Shown in pieces: positions 38,315 to 48,480 of a stretch of DNA of 64,000 bases. The notes beneath the pieces were generated by a model that was not told the origin of the DNA, made no database searches, and saw only the letters and a program-made list of their open reading frames with translations. Made by a program: the position numbers and the translations under genes. The stretch lies in the NCBI RefSeq assembly GCF_004345785.1, contig NZ_SLXI01000004.1, forward strand, positions 1 through 64,000, written 5' to 3'. Origin of the DNA: Bisgaardia hudsonensis (GTDB taxonomy: Bacteria > Pseudomonadota > Gammaproteobacteria > Enterobacterales > Pasteurellaceae). Numbering within the stretch: position 1 is the first letter of the stretch; each line of letters opens with the position of its first letter.

Positions 38315-40822
38315 TTATGATGAAACAAGTTTACTATGAAAAGGTACTATCCTTTTTTCACCATTGTTTGATAATAGTTGATAAAATTGTGGGTAGTTAA
38401 AATTATGTTGTACTATTTTATAAGGATTATTATTTTCATCCAAGCTAGCAGAGTGGTAAATATGATTTATTTCTGCTATTTTTTGTTCTTTTTTACCTTC
38501 ACAATTATAGTAAACTTCAATATGATTATTTTCGTCTAGGATATAGACATTAAATTTGCCTTTTTCGTTATCTTCAAAGAAAAACTGTAGAAAACCTTCG
38601 CTAGCAAAAGCATCAATTTCATAAGGGTAATTTCTTTTATTCTGTATCATTTGAGATTCTTTTTCTTCAATAAGAGTGTGTAATGTCTCATCAAGTTCAT
38701 TTTTCTTATTAGGAACAGTATGAATTTCTTGTAAGCTTATTCCTCTATCTTCAAAGAAAAATTGCCAGTTTTTACCAGCTACACGTAATAAATTGTTTTT
38801 AGGTATATCTACTGTACCTATCTGAATATTAATACACTTGTTTACTAAAGCAGAAACAATGTTGCGTAGTGTATTTTGGTAATATTGACTGTAGCAGAAT
38901 ACATTCACTGTTTCGAGCCGTTTGGAACCACGATAAATTTTGTTAGAAAGCACTTTTAATGCCAAAAGAATTGCATTTTCACCTTCAAAGTGTAAAGTTC
39001 TTATTTCATTCCAAACATTACGATATGTTAAATCAATACTTCCTACAAGGCTTTCTTCTGTTGGACCAAAGCTAAATAGGTCACTTGCAAAAATATTTGA
39101 TTTTGGTTGTTGTAAATATTGAGTTGGATCTTTCGTTAAATTAACAATAACTGAAAGATTTTTAATCTCACATTGTTGATTGAGTTCTTCATTAGATGTT
39201 GAAATTCGACGAAGAGGAAAGGATAAGCGTAAGTCTGCAACAAAGTGACGCAATTTTTCCAAAGAGACAGTTTGGCTCGAAATGTGTAGATTAGTACGAG
39301 AAGTTAGTAATCCATTAAAATAAGCCCAATTGACCAACTTATTAAGATTTTCGCTATATTCGGTATAACGTCGTTGGTGGAAACCTTGAATATTAGGCTG
39401 CTGATTAATGAGATACCACCCCGCTTTACAAGATTTATGATTTTGAACTTCAATAAAGGTAAGGTGTTCTTCGGATAAATCACTTGCTAGGGCTTGATTT
39501 AGAAGAGTAACTTTTCCAGGAAGATCCTCAAAAGATGTATAGAGCTTTCGAGTCAATATGGATATATCTTGAGGGACAATATTTGCATCTAGTTTATGTT
39601 TACGTGCAAAGTACATTAAATTACGGTAGCTAAACATTAAATATTGGATTAAATTATTATGGCTTTCTTTCGCTTTCTTTATTTTCCAATGTTTATGTTG
39701 ATTAAGATTAGCTATCGTTTTTTCTGACCATTCCCATTCTTTTGTCAGTTTTTTTAAATAGTTAAATCGCCAATTTAACTTTAGCTCTATTTCCGTATTT
39801 TCTACAAATTCATTTGCCTTCATATAGAAGCAACGTCTAATAAAATCTAATCGTTTCTTTTCATTAAGACTTGTTAAGTATTGACTTACCCTGTCTAACA
39901 TAGTGAGATAAGGATCAAAATGAAAGTCGAATTTATTATGTAGTAATTTTTGTTTAAATTCCTTAGCAATTAAATGGGTTCTAGGATATTCCGAAGAATA
40001 GGTTTCTAATAGTAAAATTTTTAAAACCGATTTGTAAGGTGCATCGATCCCTTTATAGAGTTGCCAGAGGCTAGCGCCAAAATATTCGTTAGCAGAAAAA
40101 GCACCTAATCCCCCAAAATCCACCCAATCATTTAAGTTTATTACCTTGTTATCAACGAGCTGTTGAACACTTTGTTCATATTCTTGTTCATTTTCGACAT
40201 CTAGATGTAGCCATAATAGTGGTTTACCTGCGATACGGATAGCAGAACGATAGAATTCATCCAGTAATAACATATGTTGTGCAGAACCACTATTGTTAAT
40301 AGTTAATGGCTCGGTATTACGAAAATTTTTAAAATGTTGTTGCGTCATTAGGTAAAGGGTTATATCTACACCAAGATTATTTGCCCATTTTTGTAGCAAC
40401 ATCATTTTTTGAGAAAGTAACTTTTTCTTTGCTATAGATAAATTATTTGGATGACATATCCAAATATCTAGATCAGAACTAGGGGTTTGGCTAATTGAAG
40501 CTACACTACCCATAATATAAACGCCTAAAATAGTTGGCTTTTTTTGTTTACTATTTAGTTTATGTAGAATTTCCGAATAGACATCTACAGGTAGATTATT
40601 TTGTAGATACTTCTGTTGGTAAATAGACAGTTGAAACTTGTCGATACCACAAGGTACATTTTCCACATAGCCATCAAGAGATGGGTGATTAATATGTAGT
40701 AATAAAGTGATAAGTTGTAGTACTTGTTGAAACTCTTTAGAAGAACTTGATATCGCACGATTAAAGCGTAATCTATCCAAGTATTCTACATTTTTTTTTG
40801 CATTGTCTAGATTATTTTTCAA
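38315..40822 (-). CDS. cyaA: Class I adenylate cyclase CyaA (non-ATG start)
   Basis: A class I cyclase making cAMP from ATP, about 835 residues from the TTG at 40822. No ATG occurs near the N-terminus. The TTG at 40822 puts the conserved RLRFNRAIS at the same distance as E. coli RVDRALA, and GGA lies 7 bp upstream. TTG at 40834 or 40882 are alternatives. The nucleotidyltransferase signature is IMGSVASISQTPSSDLDIWI near residue 100; a regulatory C-terminal half follows. E. coli cyaA also uses TTG, limiting translation. It is divergent from hemCDXY, as in E. coli, and upstream of narP. Confidence 0.9.
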   Translation of the reverse strand: MKNNLDNAKKNVEYLDRLRFNRAISSSSKEFQQVLQLITLLLHINHPSLDGYVENVPCGIDKFQLSIYQQKYLQNNLPVDVYSEILHKLNSKQKKPTILGVYIMGSVASISQTPSSDLDIWICHPNNLSIAKKKLLSQKMMLLQKWANNLGVDITLYLMTQQHFKNFRNTEPLTINNSGSAQHMLLLDEFYRSAIRIAGKPLLWLHLDVENEQEYEQSVQQLVDNKVINLNDWVDFGGLGAFSANEYFGASLWQLYKGIDAPYKSVLKILLLETYSSEYPRTHLIAKEFKQKLLHNKFDFHFDPYLTMLDRVSQYLTSLNEKKRLDFIRRCFYMKANEFVENTEIELKLNWRFNYLKKLTKEWEWSEKTIANLNQHKHWKIKKAKESHNNLIQYLMFSYRNLMYFARKHKLDANIVPQDISILTRKLYTSFEDLPGKVTLLNQALASDLSEEHLTFIEVQNHKSCKAGWYLINQQPNIQGFHQRRYTEYSENLNKLVNWAYFNGLLTSRTNLHISSQTVSLEKLRHFVADLRLSFPLRRISTSNEELNQQCEIKNLSVIVNLTKDPTQYLQQPKSNIFASDLFSFGPTEESLVGSIDLTYRNVWNEIRTLHFEGENAILLALKVLSNKIYRGSKRLETVNVFCYSQYYQNTLRNIVSALVNKCINIQIGTVDIPKNNLLRVAGKNWQFFFEDRGISLQEIHTVPNKKNELDETLHTLIEEKESQMIQNKRNYPYEIDAFASEGFLQFFFEDNEKGKFNVYILDENNHIEVYYNCEGKKEQKIAEINHIYHSASLDENNNPYKIVQHNFNYPQFYQLLSNNGEKRIVPFHSKLVSS

Positions 40823-40969
40823 ACTATATTCCAACCTAAAATTAACCTCAATTACTCTATCATTTGAAGTATTATAAATCAAAAAAAACGTGAAAATTTT
40901 AAATGAAAACTGACTTTTTTAATTAACAATGTTAGGATAACTCTCAGTTACAATAGAGATACTTATTTT

Positions 40970-41902
40970 ATGGAAAATAAACATACCTTAAAAATAGCAA
41001 CACGCCAAAGTCCACTGGCTTTGTGGCAGGCTAATTATATTAAACAACGCTTACAAGATTTGTACCCTAATTTACTTATTGAGCTAATTCCAATGGTAAC
41101 AAAAGGAGATGTTATTCTCGATACTCCTTTAGCCAAAATAGGTGGAAAAGGTTTGTTTGTTAAAGAGCTAGAAACGGCTTTACTTAATCATACAGCAGAT
41201 ATTGCCGTTCATTCAATGAAAGATGTTCCAATGGTTTTTCCCGATGGGTTGGAGCTATCAGTTATTTGTCAACGAGAAGATCCTCGAGATGCATTTGTTT
41301 CTAATTCATACCGATCATTAGATGAATTACCTCAAGGTAGTGTTGTAGGAACTTCAAGTTTACGCCGTCAGTGTCAGCTTAAAAATTTACGTCCAGATTT
41401 AGATATTCGCTCTTTACGTGGCAACGTAGGAACTCGGTTAAATAAATTAGATAGTGGGGATTATGATGCTATCATTTTGGCTGGAGCAGGGCTGATCCGT
41501 TTAGGATTAAAGTCAAGAATTGCCTCTTTTATTGATGTGGATATCTCATTGCCAGCCGTTGGGCAAGGTGCTATTGGTATAGAATGTAGGGTAAATGATT
41601 TGAGAGTTAAATCACTACTTGCCCCTTTATCTGATGAAGAAACAACAAATTGTGTTGTTGCTGAGAGAGCAATGAATAATTTTTTACAAGGTGGTTGCCA
41701 AGTCCCCATAGCTGGATATGCGATTCAGGAAAATGATCAGCTTTATATGAGAGCTTTGGTAGGGGAATTAGATGGTTCGCATATTATTAAGGTTGAAGGC
41801 AAAAGTACGGTTTCTAATGCTGAAAATTTAGGAATTCAGCTTGCAAAAGGTTTGTTAGAGCAAGGTGCAGATAAAATTTTAAGAGAAATTTATCATTCAT
41901 AG
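40970..41902 (+). CDS. hemC: Porphobilinogen deaminase HemC
   Basis: A 310-residue hydroxymethylbilane synthase, the usual length. It opens [20 protein letters not shown], has the DSMKD-type HSMKDVP and the dipyrromethane-cofactor cysteine Cys243 in [12 protein letters not shown]. It joins four porphobilinogens to hydroxymethylbilane. It is first of the plus-strand hemC-hemD-hemX-hemY run (gaps of 13, 23 and 12 bp), an order shared with E. coli. It is divergent from cyaA across 147 bp. No clear CRP site was seen in that gap. Identity is certain. Confidence 0.96.
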   Translation: MENKHTLKIATRQSPLALWQANYIKQRLQDLYPNLLIELIPMVTKGDVILDTPLAKIGGKGLFVKELETALLNHTADIAVHSMKDVPMVFPDGLELSVICQREDPRDAFVSNSYRSLDELPQGSVVGTSSLRRQCQLKNLRPDLDIRSLRGNVGTRLNKLDSGDYDAIILAGAGLIRLGLKSRIASFIDVDISLPAVGQGAIGIECRVNDLRVKSLLAPLSDEETTNCVVAERAMNNFLQGGCQVPIAGYAIQENDQLYMRALVGELDGSHIIKVEGKSTVSNAENLGIQLAKGLLEQGADKILREIYHS

Positions 41903-41915
41903 AAGGTTATTATTG

Positions 41916-42659
41916 ATGACAGTTTTGGTCACTCGCCCCGATGAACGAGGGATTCAGTTGGTTAATATGTTAAATGAGATTGGCATTGTTGCGATTCATC
42001 TACCATTGTTTTCCATTGAGTCTGGTCGAGAGCTAAATAGTCTTCCTTTACAACTTAATGCACTTGATTCTGCAGATTGTGTTTTCGCCGTATCAAAAAA
42101 TGCCGTTCAGTATGCTGCTATGGCATTAAGAAATACAGGATTTCTTTGGCGAGCCGATCTCAACTATTTTGCAGTAGGGCATAGAACAGCAGAGTATTTT
42201 TCTTCACAAATATCACAAAAAGTACAATATCCAATTTTAGAAGAAAATACTGAAGGTTTGTTGGCTATGCAAGCTATGCAGGAGATAGAGAACAAAAATA
42301 TACTTGTGCTTAGAGGAAATGGTGGGCGTGATTTATTTGCTGAGCAAGCCGAATTACGTGGAGCGAATGTAAATTTTGTTGAGTGCTATCAAAGGATTCC
42401 TATTCATTATGATAGAGAAAAAATCAGTTTATATCAACGTTCAGGTATTGATAAAATAGTAGTTACAAGCTTAGAAGCATTGAATTGTTTGATGTATTTT
42501 GTTTTTGAACAGGAAAATTTTTGGCTAAAAAACTGTCAACTAATCACTGTAAGTGAGAGAATTGCATCTGTTGCTAAATGTAATGGTTGGAATGACACTG
42601 TGATTTCTAATAAATCAGATAATTCGACATTATTACATACATTGCAATTATTATATTAA
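41916..42659 (+). CDS. hemD: Uroporphyrinogen-III synthase HemD
   Basis: A 247-residue protein from the ATG at 41916, with AGAAGG 9 bp upstream; a TTG one codon earlier is less likely. It has the low-conservation two-domain fold typical of HemD, recognised from MTVLVTRPDERG, FAVSKNAVQYAAMAL, LVLRGNGGRDLFAEQ and IVVTSLEALNCLMYF. It cyclises hydroxymethylbilane to uroporphyrinogen III with ring D inversion. Position directly after hemC and before hemX supports the call as much as the sequence does. Confidence 0.92.
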   Translation: MTVLVTRPDERGIQLVNMLNEIGIVAIHLPLFSIESGRELNSLPLQLNALDSADCVFAVSKNAVQYAAMALRNTGFLWRADLNYFAVGHRTAEYFSSQISQKVQYPILEENTEGLLAMQAMQEIENKNILVLRGNGGRDLFAEQAELRGANVNFVECYQRIPIHYDREKISLYQRSGIDKIVVTSLEALNCLMYFVFEQENFWLKNCQLITVSERIASVAKCNGWNDTVISNKSDNSTLLHTLQLLY

Positions 42660-42682
42660 TATTAACATAAGGAACAATTATT

Positions 42683-44167
42683 ATGGTTGAGAATAATGTA
42701 CTCCCTTCAAAAAATTCGGAAAGTGAGTCTAATAAATTGAAAAAAAATTATCACCAGACAAAAAAATCACAGTCAATAAAAAATAAGCGAGTGATTCATT
42801 CTGATGTAGAGAATGTAATTAATAACAAGGAAAAACCTAACGTGGAAAATATCAAGAAAGAGATTAAAGGTGCAGAGGAACTGAAAGAAACCTTAAATCC
42901 TTCAGAACAAATGAGTTCAAAGGAGGAAAAAGACATCAATGAGAAAGATATGGTAGCTGATAATATGGATAAATCTGTAGAAAAAACAGAAGAAAAGATT
43001 GTTGTTAAAAAAGGCGGTACAGCACTGGCAATATTAGCTATTTTAATTGCTTTAGGTATTGGTGGTGTTGGTTATTACTGCGGACAGAAACAAATTGCTG
43101 AATTTCAAAGTAAATTTACACAACTTGAGCAACAAATACAAAATAAAACAAATGTCGTTACGCAATCAAATTCAAGCACTGATTATGCAAATATTACCTC
43201 TAAATTAACCGCACTTTCTGATATTTTAAATAAAAATAATGAAAAAATTTCTTTTTTAGAAAAAGATATTTCAGTTAAAGAACAAGCGATTTCAGCGTTA
43301 CAAGTTAAATTGAATCAGCTGGGAGCAGGTGCTCAAGCTGCAACACAATCGAATGATATTTTATTATCTGAAAGTGTTTCTTTGTTAAATCACGCATTAC
43401 AAAAATTAGCATTAGATAATGATATTGATACTTCCGTAGCTTCATTAAAAGAAGCGGATAAAGTATTAGCTAAATCATCTAACCCAGAAATGATATCTGT
43501 TCGTAAAGCAATTAATGATGATATTAAACAGTTACTTTCAATTAATTCTGTTGATGAAAATGCGTTAATGCAACGTTTATCAGAGTTGGCTAACGCAGTT
43601 GATAATTTAGTGATATTAAATACAGATTTTTCAACGGAAGATAATGGTAAGATAAGTGAATCTATTGATGATTGGAAAGAAAATGCGACAAAAGCAGCGA
43701 CTTCATTCCTCAATCATTTTATTCGAATTACGCCTAAGAATGCTGATGTAAAAGAGCTTTTAGCTCCAAATCAAGAAATTTATTTAAGAGAAAATATTCG
43801 TTTACGTTTACAGATTGCAATTATGGCAATTCCTAGACAACAAAATGATTTATATAAGCAGTCACTAAATCTTGTTGCAACTTGGGTAAGAAGTTATTTT
43901 GACACTAATTCTGAAGCAACACAGGTATTTTTAAAGGAAATTGATGAACTTACAGAACAAAGTATTTATGTTGATTTACCTACAGAGTTAACCAGTTTAT
44001 CGGTTTTGGAAAAATTGTCTGGAAAATCATCAAAGGGAATTTATAAGCCTGAGATTAAAGTAGATAAGTTATTGTCAGAGAAAAACTCAGAGATCTTAAA
44101 AAAAGAATCTGAAACTATAAAAAATTCTGAAATATCGCCTAAAACAGTAAATGAAACACAGCAATAG
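42683..44167 (+). CDS. hemX: HemX-like inner-membrane protein
   Basis: A 494-residue protein of the HemX family. The N-terminal cytoplasmic part (1-110) is highly charged and low complexity. One membrane helix (GTALAILAILIALGIGGVGY, about 112-132) is followed by a periplasmic coiled coil and the HemX domain (NIRLRLQIAIMAIPRQQNDL). Older annotation as uroporphyrin-III C-methyltransferase is not supported by any visible SAM motif. It is co-encoded with hemD and hemY and may organise heme synthesis, but its molecular role is unsettled. The C-terminus is a Lys/Glu/Ser-rich tail. An uptake core is at 43208-43216. Confidence 0.88.
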   Translation: MVENNVLPSKNSESESNKLKKNYHQTKKSQSIKNKRVIHSDVENVINNKEKPNVENIKKEIKGAEELKETLNPSEQMSSKEEKDINEKDMVADNMDKSVEKTEEKIVVKKGGTALAILAILIALGIGGVGYYCGQKQIAEFQSKFTQLEQQIQNKTNVVTQSNSSTDYANITSKLTALSDILNKNNEKISFLEKDISVKEQAISALQVKLNQLGAGAQAATQSNDILLSESVSLLNHALQKLALDNDIDTSVASLKEADKVLAKSSNPEMISVRKAINDDIKQLLSINSVDENALMQRLSELANAVDNLVILNTDFSTEDNGKISESIDDWKENATKAATSFLNHFIRITPKNADVKELLAPNQEIYLRENIRLRLQIAIMAIPRQQNDLYKQSLNLVATWVRSYFDTNSEATQVFLKEIDELTEQSIYVDLPTELTSLSVLEKLSGKSSKGIYKPEIKVDKLLSEKNSEILKKESETIKNSEISPKTVNETQQ

Positions 44168-44179
44168 GAGAAATAGAGT

Positions 44180-45466
44180 ATGTTAAGAGTGCTATTTTTA
44201 ATGCTAGTGTTACTTGCTGGCTTAGTCGCAGGACCTTATTTGTCTGGTAAACAAGGTTATGTTTTAATCGAAACTGCTGGGTATAGATATGAATTGTCAA
44301 TTACTATGCTGGTAGTTATTTTTGTTTGTTTGATGGCTGTAGTCTATGGTATTGAATGGATTATTACTCGTTTTCTACGAGCAAGTCGCAATAGTTATAC
44401 TTGGTTCTCAAAACGTAAAAGAGAGAAAGCTCAGCGTCAGACATTACAAGGTTTGATGAAAATGGATGAGGGTGATTATTCAAAGGCAGAAAAACTGATC
44501 GGTAAGAGTGCTAAACATTCTAATGAGCCAGTTCTTAATCTAATTAAAGCGGCAACGGCTGCTCAAAAGCAAGGTGATGAATTATCAGCCAATCGCTATT
44601 TAATTGAGGCGACTGAAATTGCTGGAGAAGATAGTTTAATTGTTGAAATTGCTCGTACAAGAATCTTGTTGGCACAAAATAAATTACCTGCCGCACGTAG
44701 TGCCGTTGACAGTTTGTTAGTAATGACAAGTCGGAATAAGGAAGTTTTAAAGCTTGCAGTCAAAATTTATCTCAAATCTCATGCTTACCAAGCATTGGAT
44801 GATATTCTAGATCGTATTGAGAAATCAGGATTATATACATCGCAAGATTTTAGTACTCTTCAACGCCAAGTGGAAGATGGGCTATTAGATGAAAAAATGA
44901 ATGAAGAAGGCGTAGACGGATTATTAAAATGGTGGGGAGATCAGCCTCGTCAACGTCGTAATGATTTGTATGTAAAAATTGGTATGATTCGTCGTTTAAT
45001 TGATAGTGATGACCATGATAGTGCTTATGACTTGGTTATTGAAACCTTGAAAAAAGTAGAAAAAGGTAGTGAGCTTGAAAATGATTTATGCTTACAACTA
45101 ACGAGACTGCAGGCCTCTGATAATAAGAAATTATTAAAATTATTAGAAAAACGCGTCAAAAATGATGATGGTAAATGTTGTTGTATTTATCGTGCATTGG
45201 GTTATTTATATATTCGTAAAGGTAATTTTGAAAAAGCGAGTGAATTATTTAAGAAGGTACTTGCGAATAAAGAATGTTTACAAAGTAATGATACGACAAT
45301 GGCAATTTATGCATTCGAGAAAAATGGTGAGCTAGAGCTGGCACAACAAACTCGTCTTGAAAGCGTAAAATTAGCGATGTTTGCTAAAGATCAAGAGGTT
45401 GATTTATTATTAGATAGTACGCCTAAATTAGCTGAAGATAGCAAAATATTATTAGAGCAAAAGTAA
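44180..45466 (+). CDS. hemY: HemY protein, heme-biosynthesis-associated TPR protein
   Basis: A 428-residue inner-membrane protein with two N-terminal helices ([20 protein letters not shown] and [20 protein letters not shown]) and a cytoplasmic C-terminal tetratricopeptide region (about 90-410, for example [20 protein letters not shown]). This is the gamma-proteobacterial HemY, not the Bacillus protoporphyrinogen oxidase of the same name. Its role in the late heme pathway is unproven. It is last in the hemCDXY run and is closed by the long hairpin at 45487-45522. Ribosome site is AGGAGAAA. Confidence 0.9.
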   Translation: MLRVLFLMLVLLAGLVAGPYLSGKQGYVLIETAGYRYELSITMLVVIFVCLMAVVYGIEWIITRFLRASRNSYTWFSKRKREKAQRQTLQGLMKMDEGDYSKAEKLIGKSAKHSNEPVLNLIKAATAAQKQGDELSANRYLIEATEIAGEDSLIVEIARTRILLAQNKLPAARSAVDSLLVMTSRNKEVLKLAVKIYLKSHAYQALDDILDRIEKSGLYTSQDFSTLQRQVEDGLLDEKMNEEGVDGLLKWWGDQPRQRRNDLYVKIGMIRRLIDSDDHDSAYDLVIETLKKVEKGSELENDLCLQLTRLQASDNKKLLKLLEKRVKNDDGKCCCIYRALGYLYIRKGNFEKASELFKKVLANKECLQSNDTTMAIYAFEKNGELELAQQTRLESVKLAMFAKDQEVDLLLDSTPKLAEDSKILLEQK

Positions 45467-45486
45467 ATTTTGTTTCTGACGGAATT

Positions 45487-45522
45487 AAAAGCTATATCTT
45501 GAATATTCAAGGTATAGCTTTT
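45487..45522 (+). terminator. hem operon terminator
   Basis: A 17-bp stem (45487-45503 with 45506-45522, one G-T wobble), beginning AAAAGCTATA and ending TATAGCTTTT, followed by more T's. It lies 20 bp after the hemY stop. Confidence 0.9.
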
Positions 45523-45762
45523 TTGTATAAATATTACATTTTTGTAAAATATTTTTAATATTAAGTTTATTTGATATCATAGTGATAAATGTTATTTTGG
45601 TTATGTTTTTGAAGCTTAATTCTGTTTTTTGTTTTATATATGGATTTATTATCTTTTTATTTTTAATTTAATACTAATTATTAGATTTTTCATCTATTGA
45701 CTGTTAGTTATGTTTTTTGTTATTTTTAAATCTCTTTAAATTTATAACAAAAGGTAAACACA
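45523..45762. other. AT-rich intergenic region before the NSS transporter
   Basis: About 240 bp of very AT-rich sequence after the hem terminator. I see no ORF, no CRP-like site and no clear -35/-10 pair beyond generic TATAAT-like runs. It presumably holds the transporter promoter; TAACAAAAGG gives the ribosome site. Confidence 0.5.
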
Positions 45763-47274
45763 ATGAAACAGTCTATAAAAAATAAACGAGAAACCTTTTC
45801 TGGTAGAAAAGCGTTTATTTTTGCTGCCATAGGATCGGCAGTGGGTTTAGGGAATATTTGGCGTTTTCCCTATATTACTTATGAAAATGGTGGTGGTGCA
45901 TTTATTTTCCCTTATCTTATTGCACTTTTAACAGCTGGTATTCCCCTGTTATTTTTAGATTATGCCATTGGGCATAAATATCGTGCAGCTCCTCCGTTAG
46001 CTTTTCGCAAATTATCTAAAGGGTTTGAAACATTTGGTTGGTGGCAAGTGATGATTAATATCATTATTGCTATATATTATGCGGTTATTTTAGGTTGGGC
46101 TGCATCTTATACTTATTTTTCATTTAATAGTGCTTGGGGAGCGGATCCTGCAAGTTTCTTCTTTAAAGATTTTTTACAAATGGCTGAAGGTGCTTCAGTA
46201 GGATTTGATTTTGTTGGTAACATAGTTGGTCCATTGATCGGTGTTTGGGCATTTATACTTGTTATTCTTGCGTTAGGTGTGCAAAAGGGAATTGGTAAGT
46301 CTGCGACATTTTTTATGCCTTTACTTACAATAATGTTTATTATCTTGGTGATTAGTGCATTATTTTTACCTGGTGCGGCAAAAGGCTTAGATGCATTGTT
46401 TACACCAGATTGGTCTAAATTATTAGAGCCGACAGTTTGGGTTGCAGCTTATGGACAGATTTTCTTCTCATTATCTATTTGCTTTGGAATTATGATCACC
46501 TATTCATCCTACTTAAAGAAAGATAGTGATTTGACTGGTTCTGGATTGGTAGTTGGTTTTGCAAACAGTAGTTTTGAATTACTTGCGGGTATTGGTGTGT
46601 TTGCCGCATTAGGTTTTATGGCGACAGCTGGTGGCAAAGAGGTCAGCGAAGTTGCAACGTCTGGTATTGGATTAGCGTTTATCGCTTTCCCTGCAATTAT
46701 TGATCAAGCACCTTTCGGGGCACTTGTTGGTATTTTATTTTTTGGATCATTGCTATTCGCTGGTATTACTTCATTAATGTCGATCTTAGAGGTTATTATT
46801 GCTTCAATACAGGATAAATTAAGAATAAGACGTCAAGTTGCTACGGCTCTTACTTGTATTCCTATGGCAATTATTTCTATTCTTTTATTTGGTACAACAA
46901 CTGGGCTACCTGTACTTGATGTATTGGATAAATTTGTTAATAGTTTTGGTATTGTTGCTGTTGGATTATTTGTAATTTATGCGATTTTACTAAGTGAGTC
47001 TTTATCAAAATTAGCTGATCACGTCAATGAAACTTCTTCTGTTAAATTAGGAATGGTATGGCGAGTTCTTGTTGGTGCGGTTACACCGATTGTTCTTGTT
47101 TATATGCTATTTACGGAAGTTCATAAAGTCGTGACGGAAGGTTACGGTGGTTATCCTACTTGGTTTGTAAATACATTTGGGTGGGGAATGGCTATTGGTA
47201 TTTTAGTTATTGCTTTTCTGTTATCAAGATTACCTTGGAAGTATTTAGATTCAGCTAATAAAGGAGAAAAATAA
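45763..47274 (+). CDS. Sodium-dependent NSS-family transporter, large subunit
   Basis: A 503-residue transporter of the neurotransmitter:sodium symporter (LeuT) fold with about 12 helices. TM1 carries the signature [22 protein letters not shown]6 to TM10 include [20 protein letters not shown] and a late helix GVRxxVALT-like region. Bacterial NSS proteins carry amino acids with Na+. A 30-residue MetS-like ORF directly follows (TAATG overlap), so this is probably the MetP-type methionine/alanine importer known from Corynebacterium. The substrate is inferred from that pairing only; tryptophan or other amino acids remain possible. Confidence 0.88.
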   Translation: MKQSIKNKRETFSGRKAFIFAAIGSAVGLGNIWRFPYITYENGGGAFIFPYLIALLTAGIPLLFLDYAIGHKYRAAPPLAFRKLSKGFETFGWWQVMINIIIAIYYAVILGWAASYTYFSFNSAWGADPASFFFKDFLQMAEGASVGFDFVGNIVGPLIGVWAFILVILALGVQKGIGKSATFFMPLLTIMFIILVISALFLPGAAKGLDALFTPDWSKLLEPTVWVAAYGQIFFSLSICFGIMITYSSYLKKDSDLTGSGLVVGFANSSFELLAGIGVFAALGFMATAGGKEVSEVATSGIGLAFIAFPAIIDQAPFGALVGILFFGSLLFAGITSLMSILEVIIASIQDKLRIRRQVATALTCIPMAIISILLFGTTTGLPVLDVLDKFVNSFGIVAVGLFVIYAILLSESLSKLADHVNETSSVKLGMVWRVLVGAVTPIVLVYMLFTEVHKVVTEGYGGYPTWFVNTFGWGMAIGILVIAFLLSRLPWKYLDSANKGEK

Positions 47275-47366
47275 TGAGTACTAGCGCAATCATTATGATG
47301 TCAATTGCATTGACTATTATTTGGGGCGGGTTGGTTATTTCTTTTTTAAGATTACCAAAAGAATAA
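47274..47366 (+). CDS. metS: MetS-like small subunit of NSS transporter
   Basis: A 30-residue ORF ([20 protein letters not shown], then VISFLRLPKE). The ATG overlaps the transporter stop codon (TAATG), and AAGGAG lies upstream. It is a single hydrophobic helix with a short charged tail. It matches the MetS small-subunit pattern seen next to MetP-type NSS transporters, in which the peptide is needed for uptake. It is short and easily missed by gene callers. The call rests on hydrophobicity, length, the GGL(V)ISFLRLP motif and the overlapping position. Confidence 0.82.
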   Translation: MSTSAIIMMSIALTIIWGGLVISFLRLPKE

Positions 47367-47452
47367 ATTTATAAAAATTTAGAGCGCACTAAAAGAAAGG
47401 ATACAAAGTTTTTAAATTTTAAAAAGATTTAGAATGAAAGTCTTACTTAAAT

Positions 47453-47486
47453 AATAAAGCCATACTACGATGAGTATGGCTTTATT
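47453..47486. terminator. Bidirectional terminator between metS and hldD
   Basis: A 14-bp perfect stem AATAAAGCCATACT / AGTATGGCTTTATT with loop ACGATG. It lies between the convergent NSS/metS and hldD ends. Confidence 0.85.
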
Positions 47487-47494
47487 GTGTGTCT

Positions 47495-48421
47495 TTATTT
47501 CTTATTTAACCATACCATATATTCAGCCACACCTTCTGCAACGGTTTTAAAAGGTTCGTTGTAACCAGTTTCTCGCAATTTAGTTAAGTTGGCTTGAGTA
47601 TATTCCTGATAACGACTTTTTAAATGTTCTGGGAATGGAATCGTTTCAATTTCGCCTTTGCCATGATATTTCAATACGGCTTTAGCTACTTCTTCAAAAC
47701 TTTCAGCGTTACCTGTACCACAGTTATAGATGCCTGAAATGCCTTGTTGCCAGCACCAAATATTTACTTTTGCTACATCTCCCACATACACAAAATCACG
47801 TAAAAAATGCTCACTGCCAGCAAATAATTTAGGATTTTCACCTTTTAGAATTTGGTTATTTAAGTGAAATGCAACACTTGCCATACTTCCTTTATGTTGT
47901 TCACGAGGCCCATATACATTGAAATATTTAAAGCCACAAATAGGGGATTGTGCCTCTGGTAAAAGTTTGCGAACATATTCATCAAATAAGAATTTGGAAT
48001 AGCCATAAACATTGAGCGGACCTTCAAATTGACGTTCTTCCACAAATTCTGTTTTATCACCATAGGTCGCCGCAGAGGAGGCATAGAAAAACGGAATTTG
48101 ACGATCTAAGCAATAGTGCAATAACTCTTTTGAATATTCATAGTTGTTATGCATAATATATTTACCGTCCCATTCTGTTGTTGCGGAACAAGCGCCTTCG
48201 TGGAAAATTGCTTCAATTTTCCCAAAATCATCACCCGCTACGATAGAGGCAATAAAATCTTCTTTGTCACAATAATCCGCAATATCAAGATCGACTAGGT
48301 TAATGAATTTAGTTCCATCTTTTAGATTATCTACTACCAAAATATCTTTACGACCGATTTCATTAAGTGCTTTAATAATATTACTACCAATAAATCCCGC
48401 ACCACCTGTTACAATAATCAT
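47495..48421 (-). CDS. hldD: ADP-L-glycero-D-manno-heptose-6-epimerase HldD
   Basis: A 308-residue Rossmann-fold short-chain epimerase with NADP-binding [10 protein letters not shown] (6-15) and the catalytic YGYSK motif near residue 139. The insert [11 protein letters not shown] and the [14 protein letters not shown] segment are typical of HldD. It makes ADP-L-glycero-heptose for the LPS inner core, epimerising the C-6" position. It is last of a minus-strand series pssA-cutC-hldD (gaps 33 and 59 bp). Identity is unambiguous. Confidence 0.97.
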   Translation of the reverse strand: MIIVTGGAGFIGSNIIKALNEIGRKDILVVDNLKDGTKFINLVDLDIADYCDKEDFIASIVAGDDFGKIEAIFHEGACSATTEWDGKYIMHNNYEYSKELLHYCLDRQIPFFYASSAATYGDKTEFVEERQFEGPLNVYGYSKFLFDEYVRKLLPEAQSPICGFKYFNVYGPREQHKGSMASVAFHLNNQILKGENPKLFAGSEHFLRDFVYVGDVAKVNIWCWQQGISGIYNCGTGNAESFEEVAKAVLKYHGKGEIETIPFPEHLKSRYQEYTQANLTKLRETGYNEPFKTVAEGVAEYMVWLNKK

Positions 48422-48480
48422 AATCTATCCCTTTTATTAACAAGAATTTTTACTATTGTAATAGATTTTTATAAGAAGTG

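Noticed and set aside
43020-43080. HemX as an active uroporphyrin-III C-methyltransferase
   Set aside because: No SAM-binding motif is visible; the family name in older annotation is not supported by this sequence.
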